Of a stretch of DNA of 52,947 bases, positions 45,027 through 52,947 are shown in pieces (positions within the stretch are counted from its first letter, which is position 1; each line of letters starts with the position of its first letter). A program made the translations under genes and the position numbers. The DNA is from Desulfovibrio desulfuricans (GTDB taxonomy: Bacteria; Desulfobacterota; Desulfovibrionia; Desulfovibrionales; Desulfovibrionaceae), in NCBI GenBank assembly GCA_015062205.1, contig SUVB01000045.1, positions 5,001-57,947 on the forward strand, written 5' to 3'. The notes beneath the pieces are model-generated. The model was not told the origin of the DNA. It made no database searches and worked only from the letters and a program-made list of their open reading frames with translations.

Positions 45027-45495
45027 CCTGCTGCCCTCTGCTGCGCGCGGCCTGACAGCCTCGTCCGGCCGACGCCCCCCACGGCTCGGAACAGGCGCGC
45101 GTGGCGGCAGGCCTGCCGTCCGCCCTTTTTCACCGCTGCCGTTGTTCCCGTCACGCCGGGGCAGGCGCTGACGTTCCGCCTGCGGGGCGGGTCAGTCCGC
45201 GTCAGGGGGTACGCCCTGTTGCTGCCGGGCCGCCTTGATTCGCGCAGTCCGGCGGCCCTGTCCGTGGGCCTCATGGCAGCGGGCGCACCCCGCTGCCGGA
45301 GTCTGCCGGCAATCGGAACCGATCTCACCGCAGAACACGCGCGCCGGTCTGGACAAACTGCCCCCTTCCTCTTGACCACGCACGGCGTATCTGACAAAAA
45401 ACGGATACGCGCCATGCGTATTGCCGCAAAACCCCACAAAAAATCCTCGCCGTCCCCCGGCGCAAAACCCGGAGCCGCGCATGTGGAGGATCGCC
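45027..45495. other. Gene-free gap before the CHASE2 cyclase
   Basis: I see no convincing gene in these 469 bases. They hold a 7-base inverted repeat, GCGTATC/GATACGC (about 45386-45411), with a 12-base A-rich spacer, which could be an operator or a terminator-like element, and a TTGACC box at 45372-45377 without a good -10 box. A minus-strand frame across 45192-45500 contains one CxxCH motif; I treat it as chance. Confidence 0.45.
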
Positions 45496-47457
45496 ATGCA
45501 TTCGCGCACGCTGCTCCAGGCGCTTTGCATTTTTGCCGGGACCGCTCTTGTCGCCCTGCTGTGTTTCTCCCGGCCGGCCATGCTGGAAAAGCTGGACCTG
45601 GCCGAATACGACTGGTTCATGCTCCGGCACGCCACGGATTCGTCCCGCAGCTCTGTGCTGGTGGTGGACATTGACGAACCCTCACTGGAAAAATACGGCC
45701 AGTGGCCCTGGTCGCGGCGGCATCTTGCGCACATCCTGCGCACGATCACCGACAACGGCGGCCGGGCCGTCGCGCTGGACTTTCCCCTCTTTGAAGAGGA
45801 CAGGACATCCCCCAAAAACATCCTTCAGGCGCTCTGGAAAGGCGGCTGCCCGGAGGCCGTTCTGGAAGGCGTGCCGGACGTGCTTATGGATCACGACGCC
45901 CTCATGGCCAGGGCGGTCAGAAACTGCCCGGCGGTCATGGGCATGCAGCTCGGCGACTTCCCTCCGGTGAAGGACGCGCCCATGGGCGTCCACGTCAGGC
46001 TGCTCGGCGAGGCCATTCAGAAGAATCCCCCGCAGTTCCCCGCCTTCCCCTCCCTGCTCCGCCCCCTGCCCGCCTTCCGGGGGCTGGCCTCGGAAGGCTT
46101 TCTGAACGGACACCGCGACGTGGACGGCCGGATCCGGCGCACATTCTCCCTGGCCGAATCGGGGGGCGTCATCTATCCCGGCCTGACCCTGCGGACGCTG
46201 CTGCGTTCGTTCAATGCCAACATCATCACCATGCGGCGGACCATGTTCGGCCTGCGCGCATGCATCGCCGGGCGCTTCTTTTTCGTCGCCGAAGACGGAA
46301 CCATCCCCATCCCCTTCCACAAGCAACTGGGCAGGAAGCGCACGCTCTCTGCCGGCAAGCTGCTGGACGGCACCTACGACCCCCGCATGTTCAAGGACAA
46401 AATCGTCTTCATCGGCTCTTCGGCCGACAGGGTCATGGGCCAGTTTTCCACGCCGCTGGACGACCACACGCCGCGCATGGAAGCGCACGCCTCGCTGGTG
46501 GACGGCATCCTCTCCGGAGAAATCCGCACCATTGTGAGCAACAGGCATCCCTTCCAGTACCTGCTCATTCTGGGCGTCGGCCTTGTTTCCGGGGTCGGCG
46601 TGCTGCGCCTGCGCCCCTGGATGGCCCCCCTCCTCCCCCTTTTCCTCATTGTCGCCTGCCACATCGGCGCGTCGATCTGCTATGCCGGCGGCCTGTGGTT
46701 TTCGCCCCTGTGGGCTTCGCTTTCCGCCGTGGTCAACGCGCTGCTGCCCATTGTGCTGCGCACGGGTTTCTCCGAACATGACCGCCTGCGCATCCGGCGC
46801 ATGTTCGGCCAGTACGTCTCGCCCGATGTCGTTTCACGCATCATTGACCAGGGAACCGACGGCATGGGCGGCGAACAGCGTGAAATCACCGTGCTTTTCA
46901 CGGACCTGCGCGGATTCACCAGCATCTCGGAAATGCTGACCCCCCAGCAGGTCGTGGCGCTGCTGAACCGCTATTTCACCCCCATGACGGAACTGGTGCG
47001 CAGAAGCGGCGGCACGCTGGACAAATACATCGGCGACGCGCTCATGGCCTTCTGGAACGCCCCGCTGGATACGGAACACCATACCCTGCTGGCCGTGGAC
47101 ACCGCGCTGCAAATGCAGAAAACCCTTGAGGACATGAATGCCGAACTCCGCCGCGACTTCGGCGTGTCGCTGATCATGGGCGTGGGCATTCATGTGGGCA
47201 TGGCCGCCGTCGGCAATATCGGCAGCCGGAATCTGACCAGCTACACCGCCGTGGGCGACACCGTGAACATCGCCTCGCGCCTTGAAGGGCTCTGCCGGGA
47301 ATACAATGTGACCATTGTCGCCAGCGATGCCGTCATGCAGGCCTGTGAAGGCCGGGCCCAGGGCTCCTACCTGGACAGCGTCCGCGTCAAGGGGCGCAGC
47401 GGCGGCATCGGGGTGTGGAGCATCACCGGCCTTGCTCCTGTCCGCCCGACCGCATAG
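45496..47457 (+). CDS. CHASE2 domain class III adenylate/guanylate cyclase
   Basis: The 653-residue product has an N-terminal membrane helix, then an extracytoplasmic CHASE2 sensor (about residues 30-340, with VLVVDIDEPSLEKYGQWPW and DKIVFIGSSADRV), three C-terminal membrane helices (about 355-430), and a cyclase domain from about 450. The metal-binding aspartates lie in LFTDLRGFTSISE and YIGDALMAFWNAP, and the transition-state asparagine and arginine in VNIASRLEGL. It should make cAMP or cGMP in response to an outside signal. GGAGG precedes the ATG at 45496 at six bases. No adjacent effector. Confidence 0.92.
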   Translation: MHSRTLLQALCIFAGTALVALLCFSRPAMLEKLDLAEYDWFMLRHATDSSRSSVLVVDIDEPSLEKYGQWPWSRRHLAHILRTITDNGGRAVALDFPLFEEDRTSPKNILQALWKGGCPEAVLEGVPDVLMDHDALMARAVRNCPAVMGMQLGDFPPVKDAPMGVHVRLLGEAIQKNPPQFPAFPSLLRPLPAFRGLASEGFLNGHRDVDGRIRRTFSLAESGGVIYPGLTLRTLLRSFNANIITMRRTMFGLRACIAGRFFFVAEDGTIPIPFHKQLGRKRTLSAGKLLDGTYDPRMFKDKIVFIGSSADRVMGQFSTPLDDHTPRMEAHASLVDGILSGEIRTIVSNRHPFQYLLILGVGLVSGVGVLRLRPWMAPLLPLFLIVACHIGASICYAGGLWFSPLWASLSAVVNALLPIVLRTGFSEHDRLRIRRMFGQYVSPDVVSRIIDQGTDGMGGEQREITVLFTDLRGFTSISEMLTPQQVVALLNRYFTPMTELVRRSGGTLDKYIGDALMAFWNAPLDTEHHTLLAVDTALQMQKTLEDMNAELRRDFGVSLIMGVGIHVGMAAVGNIGSRNLTSYTAVGDTVNIASRLEGLCREYNVTIVASDAVMQACEGRAQGSYLDSVRVKGRSGGIGVWSITGLAPVRPTA

Positions 47458-47854
47458 ACCGGCTTTTCCGCCCACGCCCGCGACGCTGTTCCCGTTCTGC
47501 TGCCGTCAGCCGTCCGATCCCGCACGCCCGCCAAACGGCGATTCCGGCTCCGCCGGAACCCTTCGGGCAGCATCTGAACAGATTATCTTTTCAATATGAT
47601 ATACTAGGTTACTTTAACATACTAATCAGCCTCACCACTCACAATTCCTGCGCTGCAACGCAGCATCCAACAATGCCGCCGGCAGTGGCATGAAGACATA
47701 TTCCGGATAGTTCACAGTGTTATAACTTATTCAGCACATGACGTTACATGTCATATTTTCTCTATTGACAATTTTATTTTTCAAGCGTGAAATAATTATC
47801 TAAACAAATATAGTTACGTATGATTTTATATAGATGACATTCCACGGAGGAAGC
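47458..47854 (+). promoter_or_regulatory. AT-rich regulatory region of the DUF169 gene
   Basis: This 397-base stretch is much richer in A+T than its neighbours from about 47577 on and holds no gene. A strong promoter candidate is TTGACA (47765-47770), 17 bases, TGAAAT (47788-47793), about 60 bases before the start. Upstream of it lies a palindrome ACATG-N6-CATGT (47736-47751), placed where an activator of the CRP/FNR size could bind. Confidence 0.6.
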
Positions 47855-48667
47855 ATGACTCTCAGCTACCAGGAAATGGAACAAACCCTGATGGATTCCC
47901 TTCGGCTATACCATCACCCCATTGCCGTTACCTTTCTGACATCGGATGCGGAGGTGGAAGCGTTCAGGCAAAGCACGCCGCATGTGACGCCGGTCAGGCC
48001 GCTGACATTCTGCCAGTGGGAAATCGCGGCCCGCATGCAGGCCAAGACCGTGCTGGGCGTCGTAGACAAACTGGCCTGCACCAACGCCCAGGTCAGCTTC
48101 GGCTGGCGCGAGATCGACGACAATGAGGTCAAATCTCAGGCAAAATACTGCGTTGATCAGGATCAGGCCCGCCGCTTCCTCGCCGCCAAGCCCCGCATGC
48201 CGCTGGGCAGCCTCAAGGCCGTGGCCGTCGGCCCGCTGGGAAAGGCCGTCATGCAGCCCAGCGTGGTGCATTTCTACTGCGATTCGCTACAGGCCTATCA
48301 CCTGGCCGTGGATTACATGGCCGCCACAGACACGCACCCCCTGCATCCGCAGCTGTTCATGAGTTCCTCGGCCTGCGGCGGCAGCGTCTATACCTACCAG
48401 CAGACAATGTTCAACTACTGCCCGCCCTGTTCCGGTTCCTACAACGCCGGAAAAACAGAACGGAGCGAGAGCAATGTGACCATTCCCGGCTCGCAGATCG
48501 GAAGCGTGGTTGAGCGACTGCTGGCACGCATCGGCAAGAACGGTTCCAGCTCCATCACACGCCCGGGCGACTGCTTCCCCGGCGCCGATATCTGCAAGAA
48601 CTGCCCGCTGATCATTTTCAAAAATGCGGGCGACGCCTCGGCCTGTGCCGGTTGCGGGAAGTCATAG
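47855..48667 (+). CDS. DUF169 family protein
   Basis: The 270-residue product matches DUF169 (COG2043), found in many anaerobes and archaea and of unknown function. It has HHPIAVTFLTSDAEVEAF, TFCQWEIAAR, KPRMPLGSLKAVAVGPLG and VHFYCDSLQAYHL, then cysteine-rich parts (FNYCPPCSGSYN, CFPGADICKNCP and a final ACAGCGKS). The eight or more cysteines suggest metal or cofactor binding. GGAGG precedes the ATG at 47855 (the ATG at 47834 is less well placed). Its AT-rich promoter region suggests it is specially regulated or acquired. Confidence 0.85.
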   Translation: MTLSYQEMEQTLMDSLRLYHHPIAVTFLTSDAEVEAFRQSTPHVTPVRPLTFCQWEIAARMQAKTVLGVVDKLACTNAQVSFGWREIDDNEVKSQAKYCVDQDQARRFLAAKPRMPLGSLKAVAVGPLGKAVMQPSVVHFYCDSLQAYHLAVDYMAATDTHPLHPQLFMSSSACGGSVYTYQQTMFNYCPPCSGSYNAGKTERSESNVTIPGSQIGSVVERLLARIGKNGSSSITRPGDCFPGADICKNCPLIIFKNAGDASACAGCGKS

Positions 48668-48890
48668 CGCAGGCGGCCTGCATTTCTTGCATCAGGCGAC
48701 GCGCTGCCTTCGCTCCCCCGCTGCCGCCGTTCATTGCCGCCGCTCTCGCCCGTGCGGCTTCCTTATTGAGGCGCTCAAACGCGAAGCGTACAAAAAAACG
48801 CGCCCACGCGGCCGTGTTACGGGTACGGCACGCCCGGCTGAGGCGGGCTCTGCACAAAGCGTCATGGCGGAACGCCTGCGACATGCCGCC

Positions 48891-49376
48891 TCAGGGCCGC
48901 TGCGGCGGATTGGGGATGAGCGCCTTGTAGGGACCGCGCATTGCGTACACAAAGTCGGCCCGCTTGAGGTCGCCGCTCACAAGCAGCATGAGCAGCAGGC
49001 CGGAGGCCTTGTCTTCGCGCGCAATGCCGCAGCCGCGCACGCCCTTCTGCTCGAAAAAGAATTCCCACTGCCCGCCGCGCTGCACCGGCTTCCCGCCGCC
49101 CAGACGCCGCGCGTTGGCCTCTGCGGCCTGCTGCGCCTCGCCGGGGCGGGCCGGGCCCACAAGGAGCAGAACCGAACTCTTATGGTCCTTCTGCCCCAGG
49201 AGCACCTGCACGGCCCCCTTGACTTCCGCAGGTCCGTTGACCACAACCCAGTCCGCAGGCAACGCGAGACTGTAGTATTTCGTCGTCAGGGGCACGGCCT
49301 GCGCGGGAGCGCCCGGCAGAACGACCCATGCCCACAACAGCAGCCACAGCATACCGATACGCGCAACAACAGGCAT
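48891..49376 (-). CDS. Secreted protein, member of a divergent paralogue pair
   Basis: The 161-residue product has a signal peptide (MLWLLLWAWVVLPGAPAQA region, cleavage near residue 27) and a mature domain of the type YYSLALPADWVVV...VLLLVGPARPGEAQQAAEANAR, which I do not recognise. It resembles the protein encoded divergently at 49669. Two ATGs are possible; the one at 49376 has GAGGGGG six bases upstream. Function unknown, envelope location likely. Confidence 0.75.
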   Translation of the reverse strand: MPVVARIGMLWLLLWAWVVLPGAPAQAVPLTTKYYSLALPADWVVVNGPAEVKGAVQVLLGQKDHKSSVLLLVGPARPGEAQQAAEANARRLGGGKPVQRGGQWEFFFEQKGVRGCGIAREDKASGLLLMLLVSGDLKRADFVYAMRGPYKALIPNPPQRP

Positions 49377-49668
49377 GACCATCCCCCTCGTCTTCTGCTG
49401 CCGTGCCGACAGGCGCAGCATGCGAGTACTGTACGGCCGGGAACAGCGCCTGTCCACAGGCGTCTGCGCCTGCAGACCCGGTCTGTTGACGGCACGCGGA
49501 AATTTCCGCTGACAACGGCGCGCCGTTTCCAGCGGAAAGCGCTCCGGTTCTTCCGCCTTGAAGCTGCGCGCCTGTTGACCTGCCCTCCGTTGTGGTGCAA
49601 GCAAGAAAACAGGCCGTGCCGGACGCGATTCCGGCCATTCTTTCCGGCAGCATCCAGGGGGTCACCGT

Positions 49669-50214
49669 ATGCGCTTCGTCCTTCGCCGCCTTGTCGCTTC
49701 CCCGGCATCCGTGCTTGTTCTGTGTATTCTTTGCGCCGCTGTCGGCGAGGCTGCAGCCGGGGACTACCCCTGGTTTTCGCTGGAACTGCCGCAGGGCTGG
49801 CAGGCGGGCTCCCCCGTCGTGACGGCGGGAACCTGGACGCTCCCGCTCACAGGCCCCGGACAAAACGTGCATGTGCGCATCATGGTGGGCAAAACCGCCG
49901 GACCGCCGGATGCGGCGAACGTGGCGGGCCTGCTGCGCATGGCGGCCGGCGTGGGCGAGCCCCTGCGCCGACGGGAGGGCCAATACGCCTTCCGCGGCCG
50001 GGATGCTTCCGGCACGGATACAGCCTGTGTTGTGGGAGCGGACCCGAACGCGGCCCTGTATATGGCGGTACTGTGCAGCGGAGCGGCAGACGCGGCCGAA
50101 CCGCTGCTGGCCGCGCTGCGCAGCGAGCGCCATGCTGCCATGCTGCCGCGCGGGCAGACAACGTCCGTCAGCACGGAACTGCGCTTTCTGCTGCCGCTGC
50201 CGTCACGCCGCTGA
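49669..50214 (+). CDS. Secreted protein, second member of a divergent paralogue pair
   Basis: The 181-residue product has a signal peptide (SVLVLCILCAAVGEAAA, cleavage near residue 30). The mature start YPWFSLELPQGWQA aligns with YYSLALPADWVV in the partner at 48891, and RIMVGKTAGPPDAANVAGLL with LLLVGPARPGEAQQAAEANA; both then carry a G-Q/GQ-x-F-type strand. The divergent layout suggests a local duplication with inversion. GGGGG precedes the ATG. Function unknown. Confidence 0.75.
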   Translation: MRFVLRRLVASPASVLVLCILCAAVGEAAAGDYPWFSLELPQGWQAGSPVVTAGTWTLPLTGPGQNVHVRIMVGKTAGPPDAANVAGLLRMAAGVGEPLRRREGQYAFRGRDASGTDTACVVGADPNAALYMAVLCSGAADAAEPLLAALRSERHAAMLPRGQTTSVSTELRFLLPLPSRR

Positions 50215-50255
50215 CGCCATCAGAGCCGACAGGGGGCGCCGGCCGCAACGATTCG

Positions 50256-50984
50256 CTACGGCTGCAGCACAGGCTTGCGGCTGAGCCGGACGGGCTTGCC
50301 CAGCCCCAGACTTTCTGCGGCGCGCTGCACATCCGCCGCCCGCGCCTCGTCGCCGCGCAACAGCACCAGCACAACGTACAGCTTTCCCGAACGCTGCATG
50401 CGGGTGCGCAATCCCCGCCCCTCAAGGCGCTGACGCAGGGAGTCCACAGTGTCTTCGTCCTTGAATGCTCCCACCTGAAAAACATAGTCAAACAGAGCGG
50501 CCGGCGCGGCTTCCGGTTCCGGCTGCGCAGCGGGCGGCGGAGCCGACGGCGCGGGCGCGGCCTGATGCGCGGGGGCTGCGGCAGGCGGGGCAGGAAGCGC
50601 GGCGGGCGCATTCGCCGCGGCCGCCGGATGCGGCTGCGCAGGCTTCAGGGACGGCAGGGGTTTCAGGGGGGCATCGCCGGTGGAGGCGTCATTGCGCAAC
50701 ACTCGGGAGAAGCGCAGTTCCTCCGGGGCAAGAATTTTCTGCTTCGGCTCCGTGTTTTGGCGCGCAGAGGCATCTTCCGGGGGCACACCGTCGCGCGCCT
50801 CCCCTTCTTCGGTTCGCCCCGCCAGGGGCGCAGGATGGGAATGCCAGTAGGCGCGCCCGCTCATGACGCCGCCCAGATATGCCAGCACAAGGGCCGCTGC
50901 CGCCAGAAAACAGGCCGCCAGCAGGGCGGTGGGACGCAGGGTCAGGCAGCACTTTGCATCCGGCTTGCGGGAAACGGAAGGCAT
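50256..50984 (-). CDS. SPOR domain membrane protein
   Basis: The 242-residue product has a short cytoplasmic N-terminus, one membrane helix (about residues 20-42, LLAACFLAAAALVLAYLGGV), a long alanine- and proline-rich periplasmic linker, and a C-terminal SPOR domain (about 165-242, YVFQVGAFKDEDTVDSLRQRLEGRG). SPOR domains bind denuded glycan strands at the division site; FtsN-like and similar proteins have this plan. The ATG at 50984 has GGAGAA upstream. It is divergent from the tRNA-Lys gene. Confidence 0.9.
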   Translation of the reverse strand: MPSVSRKPDAKCCLTLRPTALLAACFLAAAALVLAYLGGVMSGRAYWHSHPAPLAGRTEEGEARDGVPPEDASARQNTEPKQKILAPEELRFSRVLRNDASTGDAPLKPLPSLKPAQPHPAAAANAPAALPAPPAAAPAHQAAPAPSAPPPAAQPEPEAAPAALFDYVFQVGAFKDEDTVDSLRQRLEGRGLRTRMQRSGKLYVVLVLLRGDEARAADVQRAAESLGLGKPVRLSRKPVLQP

Positions 50985-51140
50985 GGAATTCTCCTGCGCT
51001 GCTCTCGCCGGGACCGGCGGAACCGTCGGCCCGGCCTTTGCTTGCACATGCAGCGGGCAACACCATATCAGCCGGGGGGGCTGCCGTAAAGAGCGCCTGA
51101 CGCAATGTGCCCCGACGTCAGGGAAAATATCGCATTTCGC

Positions 51141-51169
51141 TTGACAGCCGCACAACATTTGCGTAGATA
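51141..51169 (+). promoter_or_regulatory. Promoter of tRNA-Lys
   Basis: TTGACA (51141-51146), 17 bases, TAGATA (51164-51169), 15 bases before the tRNA. Confidence 0.7.
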
Positions 51170-51183
51170 TTTTGCTGCGCAGT

Positions 51184-51259
<76 letters not shown>

Positions 51260-51267
51260 AAGATTTC

Positions 51268-51300
51268 AAGGGGTTGCAGAAATGCAGCCCCTTCTTTTTT
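51268..51300 (+). terminator. Terminator after tRNA-Lys
   Basis: An 11-base stem (51268-51278 with 51283-51293, one G-T pair) with a GAAA tetraloop is followed by C and TTTTTT (51295-51300). A textbook intrinsic terminator. Confidence 0.9.
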
Positions 51301-51416
51301 GCTCCATAACACCTTTTTGCTCCATTTTTGCTCCACTGGACCCACTTCTTGACCCCAAAAAGCCCCTCTGATACCCCTTTCTTGACCAAGAGATTTTTTT
51401 CAGACGGAGCAAAAAT
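51296..51416. repeat. Arm-type repeat array near the integrase gene
   Basis: TTTTTGCTCCA occurs three times in direct order at 51296-51306, 51314-51324 and 51325-51335. A fourth copy, inverted (GGAGCAAAAA, 51406-51415), overlaps the ribosome site of the integrase gene. Repeats of this type beside an integrase are usually binding sites for the integrase arm domain or the excisionase. Confidence 0.75.
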
Positions 51417-51417
51417 T

Positions 51418-52458
51418 ATGAGCGTGTGCAGACACGGAAAGGGATGGCAAGTCAAAATCCGCCGCAAGGGCTATCCGCATCAGTTCAAAACATTCACAAC
51501 GAAATACGAGGCCGAGGCCTGGGAGCGCGAAATTCTCGCGGAGATGGACCGCGGCGTGTTCGTCTCACGAACCGAGGCTGAATCTACAACGCTGGGTGAA
51601 CTTCTGCAACGGTACATCGATGAGTACGTCCCGAGGCTCTCGAGCCCTGATCGGCAGATCACGCGGATCAGGGCGCTCATGCGCCGCCCCATCGCCGGCC
51701 GCATCGTCGCTACCATCAAAAACAGCGACATCGCCGAGTTCATCCGTTCACGGGAGGCCGAGGGCGTCGGGGGCAATACAATCCGGCTCGATCTTGCCGT
51801 GGTTTCGCATCTTTTCAATGTCGCGCGGTCAAACTGGGGTTTTGCCAGTCTTTCCAATCCGGTCACACATGTTGTCCGCCCCAAGATCCCCACGGGCAGA
51901 ACACGCCGCATCAACGGCCCCGCCGAGTGGCGCGCCCTGCTGAAGGCGGCCAACTCCCGGTTCAGGCTGGTGTTGCGTTTTGCCGTGAGGACGGCCATGC
52001 GCCGTGAGGAGATAGCTGGCCTGACGTGGGACAGGGTCAACCTTCAGCGGAGAATCGTCTACCTGCCGAAGACGAAAAACGGCGAACAGCGCACCATCCC
52101 CTTGTCCCGGCGCGTCGTCGCCATTCTCAGGCAGGCAGGCCCGAAGTTGTCCGGGTCGGTATTTGGCATGAGCGCCGACGCGATTTCAGCGGCGATGATC
52201 GATACGCGCCATCGCGCCGGCATAGAGGACCTGCGTTTCCATGACCTTCGCCATGAGGCGACCTCCCGACTTTTCGAGCAGACCGACCTCGACGTCATGG
52301 AGATCAAATCCATCACGGGCCACAAAACGTTGCAGATGCTTTCCCGGTACAGCCATCTCCGCACCGAGCGCCTTGTGGCGCGACTGGACGGAGCACGACG
52401 CGGGACGCCGCAGGCACACGGTCCGAATGTCGTCGCCTTCAGGGAATCCGTAAGGTAG
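51418..52458 (+). CDS. Tyrosine integrase
   Basis: The 346-residue product is a phage-type tyrosine recombinase. An N-terminal arm-binding domain (KGWQVKIRRKGYPHQFKTFTT) and a core-binding domain come first; the catalytic domain has the first arginine in TAMRREEIAGL, HDLRHEATS (His-x2-Arg), GHKTLQM and the nucleophile tyrosine in LSRYSHL. The start is the ATG at 51418, with CGGAG nine bases upstream; the open frame from 51328 covers the repeat array and is not likely coding. It probably integrates at the adjacent tRNA-Lys. Confidence 0.95.
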   Translation: MSVCRHGKGWQVKIRRKGYPHQFKTFTTKYEAEAWEREILAEMDRGVFVSRTEAESTTLGELLQRYIDEYVPRLSSPDRQITRIRALMRRPIAGRIVATIKNSDIAEFIRSREAEGVGGNTIRLDLAVVSHLFNVARSNWGFASLSNPVTHVVRPKIPTGRTRRINGPAEWRALLKAANSRFRLVLRFAVRTAMRREEIAGLTWDRVNLQRRIVYLPKTKNGEQRTIPLSRRVVAILRQAGPKLSGSVFGMSADAISAAMIDTRHRAGIEDLRFHDLRHEATSRLFEQTDLDVMEIKSITGHKTLQMLSRYSHLRTERLVARLDGARRGTPQAHGPNVVAFRESVR

Positions 52459-52470
52459 GAGTTTTTTTGA

Positions 52471-52635
52471 GGGGGCCATGCGGCCCCCATTTTCGCGCGG
52501 GACGCAGGGGGCTCGGAATGGCGTGAGCCCTTCTCTCTTTTTCTCTTCTTCTTGTGGATCTCTTTCGCCCTTCATCGGGGCCATGCGGCCCCGTCTCGCG
52601 CAGGATGCGGGGGGCTCGGAATGGCGTGATCCCCC
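52471..52635 (+). repeat. Imperfect direct repeat with hairpin, downstream of integrase
   Basis: Two copies of about 60 bases (52471-52530 and 52576-52635) share GGGCCATGCGGCCCC-like palindromes and GCTCGGAATGGCGTGA. The first palindrome (52471-52488), with a T7 run just upstream (52462-52468), could terminate the minus-strand gene or the integrase message. The repeats point to duplication within the element. Confidence 0.6.
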
Positions 52636-52646
52636 GCGGTTCATCG

Positions 52647-52947
52647 TCAGCAAAAATCTCCCGTCCGTATCATCGCCCTCGCCCCCATGTCGCAGTCGCA
52701 CCGATCCTGATAGTCGTAGATAAACTGACCGCACGCGCAGCAGAACCGTTCGCCTGTCCGTTCCTTCGCGGCGACGCTCTCCACCCACTGCGATGACAGT
52801 TCGATACCCTTTCTAATGAGCTCCATGCTCTTCACGTCCCCGATACCCTCGACGATGGCCGCGTCCGTGACCTGCGCCGCCTCCAGGAGATCCTCGGCGG
52901 ACTCCAAATCGTCGAGGACGTAGCGCGGGCACAGAGCCTTCTGCGGC
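52647..52947 (-). CDS. Unknown protein with C-terminal zinc-ribbon-like cysteines (partial)
   Basis: The frame is open to the right edge, so the N-terminus lies outside the window. At least 99 residues are visible, with sequence PRYVLDDLESAEDLLEAAQV before the first TTG (52907). A helical, acidic middle is followed by RFCCACGQFIYDYQDRCDCD, four or five cysteines in a ribbon-like pattern that could hold zinc. I do not recognise the family. It belongs to the integrative element. Confidence 0.6.
   Translation of the reverse strand, partial: PQKALCPRYVLDDLESAEDLLEAAQVTDAAIVEGIGDVKSMELIRKGIELSSQWVESVAAKERTGERFCCACGQFIYDYQDRCDCDMGARAMIRTGDFC

Larger units (their letters stand above)
51260..52947 (+). 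mobile_element. Left end of an integrative element at tRNA-Lys
   Basis: A tyrosine integrase gene lies directly behind the tRNA, with an arm-type repeat array before it and unknown genes after. The DNA changes in composition at the tRNA. A copy of the tRNA 3' end is expected at the other boundary beyond the window, so the length and type (phage or conjugative element) are unknown. Confidence 0.8.

Noticed and set aside
45192..45500. A CxxCH haem-like motif in a minus-strand frame in the gap before the cyclase.
   Set aside because: A single motif in a low-quality frame without start signals, overlapping the cyclase gene's upstream region; most likely chance.
48618..48884. An 88-residue minus-strand frame six bases after the secreted-protein gene, with GAGG before its ATG.
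   Set aside because: Its 3' part runs antisense into the end of the DUF169 gene, the product is very basic with no recognisable domain, and there is no sign of conservation. It remains possible at low odds.

Overview
The window is G+C-rich chromosomal DNA that most resembles a member of the Desulfovibrionaceae, an anaerobic sulfate-reducing type of delta-proteobacterium. The clues are a small two-cluster ferredoxin, a rubrerythrin, an anaerobic-type cobaltochelatase (CbiK), menaquinone synthesis by the futalosine route, a stand-alone IMP cyclohydrolase, and the family-typical small unknown proteins between them. The genus is inferred from gene content, not from a database search. Nearly all of it is core chromosome; only the last 1.7 kb is clearly mobile DNA.

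Layout. Bases 1-205 are the 5' end of a 16S rRNA gene on the minus strand, behind three evenly spaced promoter-like copies (338-552). Then follow an ACT protein, ruvB-ruvA and moaA on the minus strand; a secreted peptide gene whose start codon overlaps that of moaA; two unknown genes, miaB and a bifunctional-nuclease-domain gene; a zinc-ribbon protein; a receiver/TPR protein; and a MATE exporter. A futalosine block (10906-14980) holds mqnD, divergent from an in-frame mqnE-mqnC fusion and mqnA. Next come a lipoprotein, cbiK, an rfbD-like reductase coupled to a DUF3179 protein, an HD hydrolase with a methyltransferase remnant behind it, dnaE, a 55-residue membrane protein missed by length cut-offs, a WcbI-like protein, ctpA, rubrerythrin, and a YigZ protein. 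A minus-strand cluster (28648-30720) carries ferredoxin, a YkgJ-type cysteine-cluster protein, an unknown 130-residue protein and a TPR protein. HtrA, cobT with a coupled ABC ATPase, speA, a gene behind a good sigma-54 site, exonuclease III, purH (cyclohydrolase part only) and hflX follow.

From 41485 to 45026 lies a CDP-hexose cluster: rfbF, a glycosyltransferase, rfbG and an RmlC-like epimerase. Then come a CHASE2 class III cyclase, an unusually AT-rich 400-base regulatory stretch in front of a DUF169 gene, a divergent pair of paralogous secreted proteins, and a SPOR-domain protein.

The right end is a tRNA-Lys(CTT) gene used as the integration site of a genetic element: a tyrosine integrase follows it, preceded by three direct copies and one inverted copy of an 11-base motif that look like integrase or excisionase binding sites. 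The element runs off the window.

The items most worth checking are the mqnE-mqnC fusion, the integrase repeat array, the sigma-54 gene, the secreted paralogue pair, the overlapping divergent starts at moaA and the CDP-hexose set. I did not find a wholly new multi-gene system that I could defend from sequence alone.
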